Shown here: in pieces, positions 43,309 through 55,570 of the stretch | Numbering within the stretch: position 1 is the first letter of the stretch | Layout: the number at the start of each line of letters is the position of its first letter | Source of the DNA: Isoetes taiwanensis | Lineage: Eukaryota > Streptophyta > Lycopodiopsida > Isoetales > Isoetaceae | NCBI GenBank assembly: GCA_021234155.1 | Contig: JAJEKV010000038.1 | Location: forward strand, 11,239,190 to 11,303,189 | Direction of reading: 5' to 3' | Length of the DNA: 64,000 nt | Translations under genes and position numbers: made by a program | Notes under the pieces: model-generated | What the model was told of the DNA's origin: nothing | Seen by the model: the letters and a program-made list of their open reading frames with translations, nothing else | The model's database searches: none

Positions 43309-44298
43309 ATGTCTACGAGATTTGGAGCTAATCTCTTAAACTCCATAGAGGTCTTCAAAGGGGAAACAGGTTTCCAGATTTGGAAGCAAGGCATTCAGGA
43401 GGTGTTAGAATTTGAAAAATTATGGTACTTGATTGATTCTAATGTGGTTAATACAGCAGTCGTGGTAACTGGAGGAGAAGAATCAAGTACTTCAACCTCT
43501 GTTGCAGGTGGTGGAGCTAGAACAACTGCAAGTGGTGAAGGTGGAACTAATGCAGCAAGAAGAGTCACTTCAGTGGCTAGCGTGGATGAGAAGGCAAGAA
43601 TAATGGAAGCTCAATCCATAATATGCCAAAAGGTGGGGACAGCTATCAAGCTAAAACTCAGAGGTAAATCCCCTGCAGAAATGTGGAAATTTATGTTAGA
43701 TAATTATGAGCAAAAGTCTTCCTCTCAAATAGATGTATTGGAAAAACAGTTGAGAAAATTAAAATTCTATGAGAAAGACAATATTACTGAATTTCTGGAA
43801 AAAATTGAATCAATAATTGCTGACTTAGAGGGATCAGGAGTTGTGTTAAATGAGGACTATCAACTTCTAGCTATTTCTAGAGCAGTCTCTCATAATGCAC
43901 AGTTAGCTACTTTGTTAAGAAATGTGGCTAAATCAAAAGAACATGCAATTAGAATGATCAGGACAGAATTTGAGCAGACCAAAGGAGATGATGATGATGA
44001 TTCAGAGGCCATGTTTGTCAAACAGAAAAAAGGCAAGAAGGTGTTTAGAAAAAAACAAATTGGCCCATGCTTTAACTGTGATGCTTATGGTCACCTTAAA
44101 ATAAATTGTCCTAAACTTGGAAAGGAAGTTATTTGTTATAATTGTGAGGGTAAAGGTCACATAGCAACCAACTGCTCAAGTCCAAAAAGAGGGAAAGGGA
44201 AGAAATTTGAAGGTAAAGGATCCAAGGCTAAGCCTAGCCTAAATATTATCGAGAAACAAGCCAAGAGGAAGATGAGCAGGATGAAGACATTGAGGTAA
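43309..44298 (+). CDS. copia Gag
   Basis: A 329-codon open frame begins 35 bp after the LTR. It has a UBN2/Gag-type capsid region (FQIWKQGIQEVLE, AEMWKFMLDNYEQKSSSQI, KLRKLKFYEKDNITEFLEKI) and two CCHC zinc knuckles, CFNCDAYGHLKINC and CYNCEGKGHIATNC, followed by a basic stretch. The start codon fits because it directly follows the primer-binding site. It is the only intact domain of the element; the frame stops (KTLR) just before the protease, which continues in a different frame from 44301. It could still be expressed and package RNA in trans. Confidence 0.8.
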   Translation: MSTRFGANLLNSIEVFKGETGFQIWKQGIQEVLEFEKLWYLIDSNVVNTAVVVTGGEESSTSTSVAGGGARTTASGEGGTNAARRVTSVASVDEKARIMEAQSIICQKVGTAIKLKLRGKSPAEMWKFMLDNYEQKSSSQIDVLEKQLRKLKFYEKDNITEFLEKIESIIADLEGSGVVLNEDYQLLAISRAVSHNAQLATLLRNVAKSKEHAIRMIRTEFEQTKGDDDDDSEAMFVKQKKGKKVFRKKQIGPCFNCDAYGHLKINCPKLGKEVICYNCEGKGHIATNCSSPKRGKGKKFEGKGSKAKPSLNIIEKQAKRKMSRMKTLR

Positions 44299-44300
44299 AT

Positions 44301-45209
44301 ATGTCTAAGGCTTGTTCTAAGATTAATACAAAATTTGACACTGATGCTCTTATCTTAGATTCAAGAGCTGAGAGATCCGTGACAGGAAGCTCAGAAATGC
44401 TAAAAAAATGCCAGAGAAAAGAAGGAGGACATGTACAGTTTGGAAATGGGGAATTAAAAAGAATTGAGAGTGCTTTGGAGTTCGAGTTGTTTGACCTAGA
44501 AGGCAAAGTCGTAAAAGCTAAAAATGTGTTGTGCATACCGTGATTGATAAGAAATCTTATTTCAATATGCCGCTTAGTTGATCTTGGCTATAAAGTGGTG
44601 TTCTGAAAAACTTCATTGTAATATTTTTCTTGGTAATAAAAAAATGTTTGTGGGAAAAAGAGTTGGAAATTTATATGGATTAAACAGACAACATTTGATG
44701 TCCAAGATCAACTTGTCGATTTATCCATCTCCTGAAAAAATTGGCATGAAAGATTATGTCACGTTAATTGAGGTATTAAACAAGGAAGGATTCCTTAATA
44801 TGAGCACATCTCAATCTGAAAACAAGTATGCATGGGATGTATGCTTGGCAAACACAAATGATTACCTTTTAAGAAAAAAAAGGTGCAAGAGCAAAGGGTA
44901 TTTTGGATTTGGTACATAATGGATTTGTGTGGACCACTTAATGTTGTTAGTCCGAGTGGGAAGAGATACTTTATGACTCTAATAGATGATTTCAAGAGAA
45001 AAACTAAAGTGTATTGCATTAAAACTAAAGATGCAGCTTTTGAAAAGTTTAAACAATTTGTTAATGAAATGGAAACTGAAACAGGAAGAAGGATCAAATG
45101 TTTGAGGTCTGACAGAGGAGGTGAATTCCTATCAGGAGAATTTAAGAGGTTTTGCAAGAATAAAGGCATTAAAAGGCAACTAACTTGTAGTCATTCCCCA
45201 CAAATGTAA
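44301..45209 (+). pseudogene. copia protease and integrase, broken
   Basis: Protease: ALILDSRAERSVTGS stands where the family has DSGAS.HVTG; the catalytic Gly is Arg. Stops follow near 44541. Integrase: WDVCLANTN region, then MDLCGPLNVVSPSGKRYFMTLIDDFKRKTKV (first Asp), CLRSDRGGEFLSGEF (second Asp) and a break after SHSPQM at 45209, just before the Glu motif (AERKN readable in another frame). Several stops and frameshifts separate the pieces. Confidence 0.8.
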
Positions 45210-45259
45210 TGGTGTAGCTGAAAGGAAGAACGTAACAATTTTAAATCTTTGTTAGGAGC

Positions 45260-47510
45260 ATGTTAAAATCAGCAGGATTACCAAATTTCTTATGGGAAGA
45301 GGCAGTTCAAACTTCTGTAACTATTCAAAACATGTTGCCATCTGCTAGTACACATGGTGGAATTCCTGATATGCTTTGGTCAGGAAGGAAACCAAATTAT
45401 GAAAATTTGAGAGTGTATGGATGCTTGGCATTTGTTCATATACCAAAGGAAAACAGAAAAAAATTAGATGATCGGGCTCTAATTACATATCTAGTAGGAT
45501 ATGATAATCAGTCCAAGGCTTATAGGTTATATGATCCTAAAGCAAGAAGGGTAATTATTAGTCGAGATGTTTCCTTTGATGAAGGACAAGTTTACAAAGT
45601 ATTATCTAGACCTATAAAGCTGCCTGAAAATGTTAAGTTGACTGAACAGAATGCTAAGGCTGTATCTACTAACAAAGTAAATGAGATTGATACAGATGAT
45701 GATGCTGAGACTGAGGCTGAAACACAAACAGAAATTCAGGAAGAAATTGAAGACTCTTTAGGGAAAGGTGAAGAAGAATCAATAGATACAAGTCAGGTTG
45801 AAAGATCTGTACCTGTAGTTCAACAACAACCTCAAGTAAAAAAGAAAAGAATGACAGAAGTGCAAAAACTTCAAGCAGGCTTGAAATTTGAGACTGAGAT
45901 GCATGGTCGTGATGAAGCTGGAAGGAGTAAGAGATTGCAAGTTGAACAGGAGCATGAGGTAAACAATATTTTTGAAATCTTAATGCATCTAAACCCAAAA
46001 GTGCCAAAAACCTTAGATGATGTTCTAGTTTCAAATGACAAAGAGCAGTGGCTAAATGCTATGAAAGAGGAAATGGATTCTTTTGTTAGGACTGATACCT
46101 TTGAAACAGTGAACACTCCAGAGGGTAAGAATATAGTAGGCAATAAATGGATTTTTAGAATCAAAACTGGAGCAGATGGTAAATCACCTAAATACAAAGC
46201 CAGGCTGGTTGCACAGGGGTTCTCACAGAAAAAAGGTCAGGATTTTGATGAAACATTTTCTCCTTTAGTAAAAATGAACAGTGTCAGAATGCTACTGGCT
46301 TTGGCAAATGCATGGAATCTAGAAGTGCATCACATGGATGTAAAAACGGCTTTCTTAAATGCAAAATTAGATGAGGAAATTTTCATGAAACAAGCACCAG
46401 GATTTGAGCAAGGGGAAGATAAGGTTTGGAAATTGAAAAGGGCAGTTTATGGGCTAAGACAATCTCCTAGAGAATGGTACAAATGCATGGATTCTTATCT
46501 TATTGAACAAGGATTTGTTAAGCATTATTGCTTTATATGTTGATGACAACATTATGGTGGCAAAAGGGAAAAAATGTTTATTGATGTGCAAAAGCTTGTT
46601 GAAAAGCAGATTTGAAATGTCAGACCTTGGAGAACTTACAAAGTTTTTAGGGATTGAGGTGTCAAGAAATAGAGATGAAGGTACCATCATTTTAACTCAA
46701 AAAGAGCAGCTCAGAGGTATGCTTGAAAAATTTAAAATGAAAGAATGCAACATTAGTAAAACTCCTGCTGCACCAGGTTGTAAGCTTTCTCTTGACATGT
46801 GTCCTAAGAATGATGAAGAAAGGAAAATCATGGAGAAAATTCCATATAGATCTTTAACAGGATGCCTAGCCTATGTTGCTAATTGCACAAGGCCAGATAT
46901 TGCTCATAGTGTAAACATGCTCAGTAGATACAACAATGATCCAGGGAAGGAACATTGGATTGCTGCAAAACGTGTTCTGAGATATTTAAAAGGCACTATT
47001 GATATGGGAATTGCATACAATTCAAAAAACTTAATATTGACTGCATTTTGTGATGCTGACTGGGCAAGAGATTTAGATGCAAGAAAATCAACATCACGAT
47101 ACCTTATGATGCTTGGAGGAGGTCTTGTAGCTTGGAAGTGCAAAAAACAATCATCTATAGCATTGTCATCTGAAGCTGAGTATGCCTCAGCCACATTATG
47201 TGCAAAAGAACTAATATGGGAAAGGAGGTTAATTTTGGAACTTGGAATTGAGCAGCCAAACTCTAGTGAGATGCTATGTGACAGTACAAGCTGCATAGCC
47301 ATGACCAGAAATCCAGTAATGCATGAAAGGTCGAAGCATATAGAATTAGAAATGCATTTCATTAGGGATGCAGTATGCAAAGGATTGATCCAAGTTAATT
47401 ATATTAGTACAGATAAACAGGTAGCAGATATTTTGACAAAGGTTCTGGCAGAGAAAAGGTTCACTGAGCTCAGAAAGCAAATCATGCATACAGATTCAGA
47501 TATGACATAA
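45260..47510 (+). pseudogene. copia integrase C-part, reverse transcriptase and RNase H
   Basis: The frame at 45260-46543 has the integrase tail (VYGCLAFVHIPKENRKKLDDRA, GYDNQSKAYRLYDP), an acidic linker, then RT: WLNAMKEEMDSF, VGNKWIFRIK, ARLVAQGFSQKKGQDFDETFSP, HHMDVKTAFLNAKLDEEIFM and RAVYGLRQSPREWY. At about 46525 a deletion or frameshift moves to the frame 46503-47510, which carries the catalytic ALYVDDNIMVA, LGELTKFLGIEV and RNase H (FCDADWARDLDARKSTSRY, SSEAEYASATLCAKELIW, CDSTSCIAMTRNPVMHERSKHIE, VADILTKVL). The usual residues between the two RT parts are partly lost, so the enzyme is non-functional. Confidence 0.9.
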
Positions 47511-47533
47511 GGAGATATGACATGAAGGGGAAG

Positions 47534-48170
47534 TGTTGGAAATGTGAGTCATGTCATATTATAAGGAATTTAGAAGATTGTCATCTTATATTCATGAGAA
47601 GCAGTGGCAGTGAATATATTGTAGCTACAAAAACAACCTATGAGAAGCAGTGGCAGTAGGTTGTAAAGTCAAGAACAGTTGAAGATGCAAACGAATGCAT
47701 ATAAGTGCTTTATGTGCTTTAAGTGCTTTATACATATAAGTGCTTTATGTGCTTTCCTAAAGCAGGTATATGGGATAAATCGAAAGTAGCAGATTTCCTT
47801 AGCCAAGCCTATGGGATATAGTTCAATAGACAACAGCCTCAGATTGGAAAGCATGAATAATGCCTTAACCGCCGGACAGTTCTATTATAAGGTGAAGCAG
47901 AGCCTTAAAGAATGATTCGGGTCCAAGGATGGTTTGATCCGTCTCATATATGATCGAATACTAGTGCTTACTTGTTAGTTTTTTGAAGATTGATTTGAGC
48001 AAGGAATTATTGACCATAATGTGGCTTCCTTGCTGGTGTAAAGGATTTGATTGAAATGCTAATGGTGTTGTGAAGCATAAGTAAGATTTGATAAGCCTGA
48101 ATTATCATAAGAGACAAGTTGAATGACATCTTTGCTAGGATAAGATTGAACGTGTTATCTAGTTCTAACA
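47534..48170 (+). repeat. copia 3' LTR
   Basis: 637 bp, about 99% identical to the 5' LTR (G/A changes near 47769 and 47812, small change near 47855, A/G near 48100). Confidence 0.95.
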
Positions 48171-48370
48171 GTTCTTTTATAGTTTTTGCCAGGATCAATG
48201 CTTTTGTGGCTTTTTGCAATATATAGACATAGGTGACTCCTGCGACATGGTTTATGTTCTAGTTTTGAGACGTGTTTCCTACAGGTAAAGATCGTTCACG
48301 TCATTGCAAATGCTCAAAAACCTCAGCAACCCATTTCTCTGGCACAAAGCAATTTTGTTCCGTAGTTCGA

Positions 48371-48433
48371 TTTCTGTGAAAGGTAGGTATGCTTCGTGTT
48401 GTTTCTGTGAAAGGTAGATATGCTTCGTGTTGA
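48371..48433. repeat. Tandem 31-bp duplication
   Basis: TTTCTGTGAAAGGTAG(G/A)TA followed by TGCTTCGTGTTG, twice. Confidence 0.9.
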
Positions 48434-49618
48434 TGCAATGTTGCCCTATATTTGTAAATGCGAATCTAAACCTACTTTTGGATTTATGACAGTGTTCTTA
48501 TTTGCTTTTTATTTTTTGCAATTGATCTTGGTTTGGACAATCTTTTCGAAATCGATTCACCCTCAAAAGTGCATTTTAGTGAAGATCTATACAACTATGA
48601 ACTTTGAATTGCCACATAAGGAAGGCATCTGCATCTTTGAGCATCATCATGTTGCTGAATCTGAGGCTTGCTTTTTTGCAACCTTATTTCTTTAGGTATA
48701 CCCGGGTTATTTTTTCATGTCCTCAAATTACACATAGACACATTGTGGGTGCTGCATTTTTTTGTTTACTTTTTCCTGACAAGACAAACATCCAGATCTT
48801 CATCCCCGCTTGGTGAAACAATTTGGCAAAAACAGAAATCTTTACTTCCAACATGAGGTGTCTGGATATGGACCTTGCACTTTGAGTGTAGGTAATGGGT
48901 TTAGATTATTTTGTATGGTATGAGAAGATACCTGAATGTGTTTAGTGTAGGCTTTAATGGCACAACACTCAGGTCATTTATTATATGGGTTTGTCATGGC
49001 CTCTTATCTATTTCTTGCAGGTTCTTCCTTTTATGTGCTTCATATGATTGTAGTTCACGTTATGCACAGTTTTCTTGCATACGCAATGTAAGTTTGATAG
49101 TCTTCTATTTGGTTTACGAAATACAATAACTTGACTGCCACATACGTCTTCTTTATGGGTCAAGGAAAATTAGAACTGTTGTTGAATGTGCAGTATTTAT
49201 TTGCTAAAAATATCCCTTTATGATCAGAGATTCACTACAAGGAAATGCGTCTTGGATGGATAGTCATTGGTAGATGCAATTGTTGGCGAAGAATATACAT
49301 ATAGTCGTCAATGTCGTGAAATAGAGATAACCTACCCGTTTCAGTGGAAAGGATTTGTTGATAGAGGTTTAAATTGTAGTTCTTTACTTCTTTAACAATG
49401 ATCTTTTTGGCCACATTAGGTATAGAACCTTGTGTTTAGTTTGAAATTGGTTAGTTTGATGGAAAAAATTAGTGGCTAAACTTAGCTAAATGGCGAAATT
49501 TTGGCCTTGTTTAGAAAAAAATTGGCTAAACTATGGCCTTTTTTGGGCTAAAAAAAATAAAATTTTAGCCAAGTCTATTTCACACCCCACCTCCATTTCA
49601 TCCGACTTTAGCTAATCG
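48434..49618. other. No gene recognised
   Basis: Non-coding with T-rich, intron-like texture; short open frames carry no recognisable domain. Confidence 0.45.
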
Positions 49619-49912
49619 TAAGAAAGTATAACTGCCAAAATTTAAAAAGTTTAGCCAAAACTTAGAAGCTTTTACGTCAAATTTTAGTGTATTTTAGCCA
49701 AATTGTCCTATAGCCTTTATATTTATTATAGTCAGATAATATTTAGGTCTTGAATTAGTGCAAAATAGTCAAAAGATAGAAGATATTTTTTTTTTAAATA
49801 AAAGTTTAGCCAAACGTAAGAAAGTACAGGTGGCAAAATTTAGAAAGTTTAGCTAAACATTAGAAGCTTTCACCTCAATTTTTGGCATACTTTAGCCAAG
49901 TCTATTTTGCCA
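49619..49912. repeat. Direct repeats rich in TTTAGCCAAA words
   Basis: AAGAAAGTA, GGCAAAATTTA, AAAGTTTAGC, TTAGAAGCTTT, CAATTTT, TTTAGCCAA occur in order at 49619-49710 and 49816-49912. Further GGCTAAA/TTTAGCC words from 49450 onward suggest a decayed small DNA transposon. Confidence 0.55.
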
Positions 49913-50728
49913 TTTTGAATATAAAAGTTCCTTAATTTTTTCCCTGGTAGTTTAGATGGCACTTTATGCAGTCTGTTGATGGGCCTTGCTTTGTGTTAAA
50001 GCTTTCATTTGTTTATTTGTTCATCTATATATGCATGTTCATAGATCAAAAGTTCCTCTATCCAGACCATCTGAGTTTTCTTGATCTTGGTTTTTTCTCA
50101 AGTGTGCAGAGATGTTTGAAGTTCCTGAGCACTAATTTGCAAGGTACTTCAATTTTATGCAGATGTTTATTTTTATAGTTTACAACAGAAGGAAAGATAG
50201 AAATCTTAGCAGGCAAACAAGGTGAGTTGTTTCAGAATTAGGCATTTGCATAATTGAGAAGATATTACAAGGTCAATTAATGGTATTCATGGATGTCTAA
50301 ATGGATTGTGTTGGTAGAAATTTGCATTTGTCTCAATTTAATTATTATCTTGTGGCAAAGAACATTAGTTTTAACTTACTTGAACATAACTAGAATATTT
50401 GTCATATAAGCACTTAGAATATCTCCTGCCAGAATGATAGTTGAATAGAGAATGGCTGGAAAGTACAGGATGGAACTCCAAGAAAGGTGATACTGAACAT
50501 GCGATTCAAACTTGTGAGTTCTTTGTAGTTGTGAGCTAAATTAATATTCAACAAAAATATGCTTGCTGATTATTGTATCTGGTATCTGGCATCATATTTA
50601 ATTCTTCTAGAAGATATTTTGCAGGAAAAAATTGCAAGGTTTTTGGCGTTGTTGTATAGTGCATTAAAGAGAGATGAAAAGCAATCGCATCGATCCGAGC
50701 CATCGGATCGCCATTCTGGGGAGGGACG

Positions 50729-50745
50729 AGCCTATATAAGGCTCT
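50729..50745 (+). promoter_or_regulatory. TATA-type promoter element in A1
   Basis: CCTATATAAGGCTC at 50731-50744 lies about 30 bp after the recombination dyads. It is copied in A2 (about 55572-55585), and E1 and E2 have TATTTTA/TATATTA at the same place, so the A repeat probably carries the element promoter. Confidence 0.6.
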
Positions 50746-50809
50746 TTCCCCTTCAGCACCGGTTATCGGCGTCTTCTCACAGCAGCTTCCTTCCTTTTCC
50801 GAGCTTCCC

Positions 50810-53800
50810 ATCGTCCTTTCCAATCCTTTCTTGCGGCCTTGGGATGATCCGATCCATTCCTGCGACTCTTCTCTGTCCATTGCTTTCCCCCTTCCTTTCC
50901 GATCCTTCCTTGCGGCCTTATGCTGATCCAATCCCTTGCCGGCGTCTAACGATGATTTTCTTACTAAATTTTTGCATGCGTTTGTAGCAAGCACCTGCTC
51001 CATTCCTTGCTGTCTTCTAGGCGCTCCTGCTCAGATTTTAGAAAAGTATCCCAACACAGTTTCTTATGTGAACACAGGAGAATGCACACATGAACATCGG
51101 GAGCATCGGATTCCTAGACGGATGTCTGCTTACTCGGCGCTTTTTTGGTGGAATCGATGGTTCAATCTATGATATAATGTCAGGTGATTCACGGATCAGG
51201 ACACGCATCTGGTGAGTTTTTCTTTTTATACAGCCGATTGATTGGGAGTGAACATCTTCGAGCCAAACATGAAACATGGTAATTCTATTCACAATTCGAG
51301 ATTGAGTTTTTGTTTCTTTAGATTCCTGCATTATTAGATTGGACGAGTCTGCTATTGGTTTTGGATCGGGCAGCACATTCTGCATGCAGGATACAATGGC
51401 CAGGCAGGCAAGATCTGGTGGATCTCTTAGGAATCCGGGCTAAACTCCACGTTCAAGCAATTCTATGACGCTGCTCTGCCAGATTTGATCAAATCGGATT
51501 AGCAGAGATCGGATTTGGGGCCGTGGCCGGATTGACAGGACCGGATTCAGCAGGAGCGACTCTAGAGCTCCCCTGCAGGTCGGATTTGAGGCCACAGTCC
51601 GAGGCCAGTTTTCCCTGATGCCAGAATTAGTAGCAGGAGTCTTCTGCCCTCCTTCTCGTAGCTTCAATCCTCCTTTTTCCATTCTTTTCCCGACAATACC
51701 ATGATCCAATCTTCCTTTTCAATCCTTTTTTCCATGGCTCTACATTAATTCCATCTTTCAGTTCTTTCCCGGTGAATCTACTATACTGCGGTCTGTTCCT
51801 AGTTTTCAGATGTCTTCCACTATGTTTCGCAATCCTCTGCTGGATTTCTGCATGTTATTGTAGCCGTCCTTTGCCAGGTATAGCTCTCAGCATGTATGTT
51901 TTTGAAGCCTTTTGGGAACAATCAGGTATGGCATGTATGTTTTTGAAACCTTTTGGGCATAATCAGGTATGGCTGCTTCTTTAATTTCATGCATGCTGGT
52001 ATGGCTTCTTTATTTTCATCAGGTATGGCTGGTTTTTTTGTTAAGCAATATTTCCTGATCTTTATAGCCAATTCGGTTAGCATCTGGTTGCGACTCTGTG
52101 ATTATAATAGGGATTGGATATGCTACTTCCGGGATTAGACATGCTGCTTCCACAGGGATTGGGATTACTGCTTGTGTTTGTGAACTTCTTGCATGTTTTC
52201 ATTCTACCGGTCTGGTTTTTTGGGTTCAGTGGCTCGGTGATCCCCCAATCTCCTTATCCAGAATGTAACTATGATAGCTCAGTGGATCCCAACATCTCTT
52301 TTCTACCATCCATCCTTGTTTGTTTCAGATCATTTTATAATGGCATGTGCAGGAAGCAGTTTTAATAGATGGCGCCAAGTGCCCTGATTCTAGCTGAGCC
52401 GCAATTCCGACTTCCTCATTCCTTCTGCAGCTCATCCAGAACTCTTCTATGCTTCTGTTTCTGTTTTTTGTGTTCTTAGGACCTTTTTGCTGGCGGTGTT
52501 TGATAGCAGGCAAGAGGAGCGGCCGATTTCTCATTCTTCAACTGCGGATCGTTGCAGGGCGGGCATCACAGGGCCGCTGAGGCGGCATCCAGCCGATTGA
52601 CTACAGCACAGGGCCGGCACCCGTTGGCATCAGGGAATTCCAACCATCCGTTTGGATCAGGGCAACATTGGCACAGACGGCTATTTTGTTTCCTCCATCG
52701 ATTTTTTTCTGTTCACCTACGATGGGTTTCTTTAGTTGGACTCATGCCACTTCGCCCCCTCTTTTAGCCCGTCCTCATTAATTGTTTATGGCCCCCTTTC
52801 TTACTCCATTTCGTGACTCAAATCCTTTTGCATGAGTGCACCTTGTGACCCCAGGACATCTTTTCCATGCAGCTGCCTTACTTTTGCATCACTAATAATG
52901 CACCACCCTTCCTTCTCAGCTAATATTGACGTGCCACATCCTCACTCGTATTGCCTTAGCTAATTTTCCTTCTTCAACCTTCTTTTTTCCTTAGCCCCTC
53001 TGCTTAGCTATGGCCATTTAACTCTTCCTAATTTCCTCACATTTTTTCATAGCTAGGCTAGGCTCGCCTTAAGTCCTCAAGGAAATTGGCATTTTTCGAG
53101 CCCACCCGTCATATGTGCCTTGGTCTTGGCATGTTTTATATTGGGTCCCTTGTTGTTTCCCCCACATCCTTAGGTTGAAATAGTTATTATTTTCCTATTA
53201 ATTTCTATTAGCTACGGTTGTTAGTTGTCGCATTCTACATTGATGGTCAGGTCTTGACTCATACTAACTGGCTAATCTTTTGTCAACATAAGATGTATTG
53301 GTGATAATTTTTCTTTACAGGGCACCCTAGGTCCTAGGGCGTGCATTTGTGGTTTTGTCGAGGAAGGGGTTTGTATTTGTATTGGATTTTGTCAGCACAC
53401 ATCTTTAATTTGAGGCTCATCTTGTTTAATGATTGCAAAATTTTCGTTGTTTCTGCTAAGTCCCATGTTACACTTTATATTTAGGGAACCTCGAAGGTAC
53501 GCATCATGTAATTTATTGTTTGTTGATTTCATTTGGGATATGGCCTTTTTTAGCTCCTTTTTGCTAAAGTTATTTGTGATGCATTTGGTAGCCGTTCCCA
53601 TACGTTGTGGGTTCATTATATCATTTGGGTGATTTTTCCTTAAGTTCTTCCGCAGTTACGTTTTTTGATGCTATTGGCATGGGTTGTATGTTGCAACTTT
53701 GAGCTATATCTTTGGGGACATGTGTGGTGTACCTTATGGACATTGAGTTTTGAGTATCGGGGGGGAGCCTGTCTTATTTTTCTTTGGTGAGCTTCATCGA

Positions 53801-54509
53801 ATGTTTTCTTCGTTCTTTGCTCGCCTAGTTCTTTGGTTCCTATATTCTGGATCTCATATTGCTTCTCTTCGGTGATCTATATTTGGCTTTTTCACATGTT
53901 GCATTGCATACTTCTTTTACATATTTTCTATTGGTTTACGGTCATTGGCTCTATCTCAAATACTTTTCCATATGTGCATGTATTGGATTGTCATTTTTGC
54001 ATTGAGATTTGCAAGTGGATTTGTCTAGTGTCCGTTCACATTTATTATATTTCTCGCCTTCCTCAGTCGGATGAGTTTGCCCTAGGCATTCTCCTCTTAG
54101 CACCTTGCATGGCCCTGGTCATATGATGTCTTATTTTTGATGCATATTTGATGCGTCTTTGCTACTTCCTGCATGTGCTTGGAGATTGTGTTGTGGATTC
54201 CTCTTGCGTAAGCTTAAATCTTTGGGGTGAATAATCGTCATATGTCATTTGAGTTTACGTAATTGGTTTTATCGGTCTATGGAGCATGTAATTAATTATT
54301 CGCACATTATTCTAATAGTCTGTCATGGGGACCATAGGTGATCCCGTGTTGTGGTTGGCTGCCATAGCTACATATGTTTGTTGTCTCGAATTTGTCTGCA
54401 ACTAACATCCCAACTCCTTCTTTGTTAGTAGCTCACATGTCGACGCCATGTAGCTCTTTATGTTTTTCGTTGTCAATTTGATTGAATTTAACATGGTTTA
54501 TATGTTGTT
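50810..54509 (+). other. E3 left interior, no coding domain recognised
   Basis: C/T-rich leader-like sequence with internal repeats (TTCCTTGCGGCCTT, ATGATCC/CTGATCCAAT at 50815-50940; GGTATGGCATGTATGTTTTTG twice at 51886-51945). No gag, RT or RNase H motif was found in any frame by eye. A splice-acceptor-like TTGTGTGGCAG near 54519 could mark the start of the recombinase exon. Confidence 0.5.
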
Positions 54510-55480
54510 GTGTGGCAGCTGCCGCTCGATTACTTGCTCCTCAGGAGGTCCCTTTGTTCCTCTCGACTTTGCCTTTGGGGTTTTCTGCCCGTGCCCCTTC
54601 TACTCTTACGACTTACATGGCTTTGTTCCGCCGTTTTGTTGTTTGGTGCCGCCTCCATGCCATTTCTTATCTTCCAGCTTCCCCCTTTGTTGTTGCCACC
54701 TTTTTGCCACTCTTCATTATTCGCATCTGTCGCCCCGTCCCGCCCGACCTCTCTTTGCAATATCCTTTTTTCATCAACTTTGCCCTCCCCATTTGTTCTT
54801 CCTTGACCGTCCTTGGCTCGTCAGTCTACTTCTCGTGGAGCTCGTCCCCCTCGCACCTTGCTTCCCCTCATGTCTCAACATGTTCGCTCTATTGTTCTCC
54901 ATTTTGCACCACCCGCGGCCCCGTTCCCTTCTTTGGCTCGTGCTGCCCTCATCGTCCTTTCCTTTGCCGCTTTTTTACGCATCTCTGAGGCTCTCACTCT
55001 TAACTGGCGTTGATCTTTCTTTTTCGTTATCTCGTGTTGACATTTTTATCCGCCGTTCCAAACGCGATCAACTTGCCCGCGGTCATACGGTTTCTTTAGC
55101 CCGTTTGACCTCGCTCGCATGCCCCGTCACTATTCTTCAACGTTTGATCTCCACCGGTTCTTACCATCTCCTCGATCCTCCGACCGGCGGGCCTCTTTTT
55201 CGCTCCTCTCCCTCTTCTTTGCGCCCTTTATCCTATTCGACTACCCACTTATGGTGGCGGGATTGCCGTTTGGCTATAGGCTTGGACGAATCTCTCTCTT
55301 TATGGTGCGCGTGCGCTTTCCGGGCTTAGCGGGGCCGGCGCCGCTTCGCGGGGTTTCTCATGATGCATTTCGTGCTCACGGCGGCTGGCGTTCCTCGTCT
55401 TCTCACTCTTCGTTAGCCGTGACCCGTCTCTCAACCTTTGGAGGTTTCGCAGCGGTTGGGCTTGTAGTTAGGAAGTTCTC
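54510..55480 (+). pseudogene. Tyrosine recombinase remnant
   Basis: Reading across three frames: SARAPSTLTTYMALFRRFVVWC plus YLPASPFVVATFL (core-binding helices); then RAALIVLSFAAFLRISEALTLNW, holding the first catalytic Arg (LRISEAL); SRVDIFIRRSKRDQLARGHTV (the Lys beta-hairpin); and a C-terminal region with FRA, AGAASRGVSHDAFRAHGGWRSS. The last matches the HxxR...GHW/GW box of DIRS/Ngaro-type recombinases. The nucleophile Tyr could not be identified. Frameshifts near 54715, 55015 and 55300-55340 inactivate it. Tyrosine recombinases cut and rejoin DNA via a 3'-phosphotyrosine; here the enzyme would join element ends at the AAT-centred sites. High GC relative to the flank. Confidence 0.65.
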
Positions 55481-55504
55481 TGGTAGTCGGCCGGTTTTGT
55501 GTCT

Positions 55505-55570
55505 ATTGCGAGTCCCTTCCCAGAATCGCATCGATCCGAGCCATCGGATCGCCATTCTGGGGAGGGACGA
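55505..55570. other. B1A2 junction: two-armed recombination-site-like dyad
   Basis: TCCCTTCCCAGAAT (arm 1) and ATTCTGGGGAGGGA (arm 2) are inverted around a second dyad CGATCCGA-GCCA-TCGGATCG. The outer left end of the element has only the central dyad plus arm 2, and the outer right end has only arm 1, so the full site exists only at the junction. Confidence 0.65.

Larger units (their letters stand above)
42634..48175 (+). mobile_element. Complete Ty1/copia LTR retrotransposon with TSD GTTCT
   Basis: The element is 42639-48170. LTRs of 636 bp (42639-43274) and 637 bp (47534-48170) have TG...CA ends, with GTTCT at 42634-42638 and 48171-48175. A primer-binding site TGGTATCAGAGCC (initiator Met-tRNA type) is at 43276-43288 and a purine tract GAAGGGGAAG at 47524-47533. 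The LTRs differ at about five positions. The coding region (gag, protease, integrase, RT, RNase H) is in order but interrupted by stops and frameshifts. Confidence 0.95.

Noticed and set aside
50683-50809. A repeats of the YR family as ordinary LTRs
   Set aside because: They lack TG...CA ends and flanking duplications, and the B1A2 junction with an outer B2 only fits split direct repeats.
54460-55329. 289-codon frame over the recombinase region read as a single protein
   Set aside because: The recognisable recombinase motifs fall in three different frames; the long single frame reflects C/T-rich sequence with few stops.
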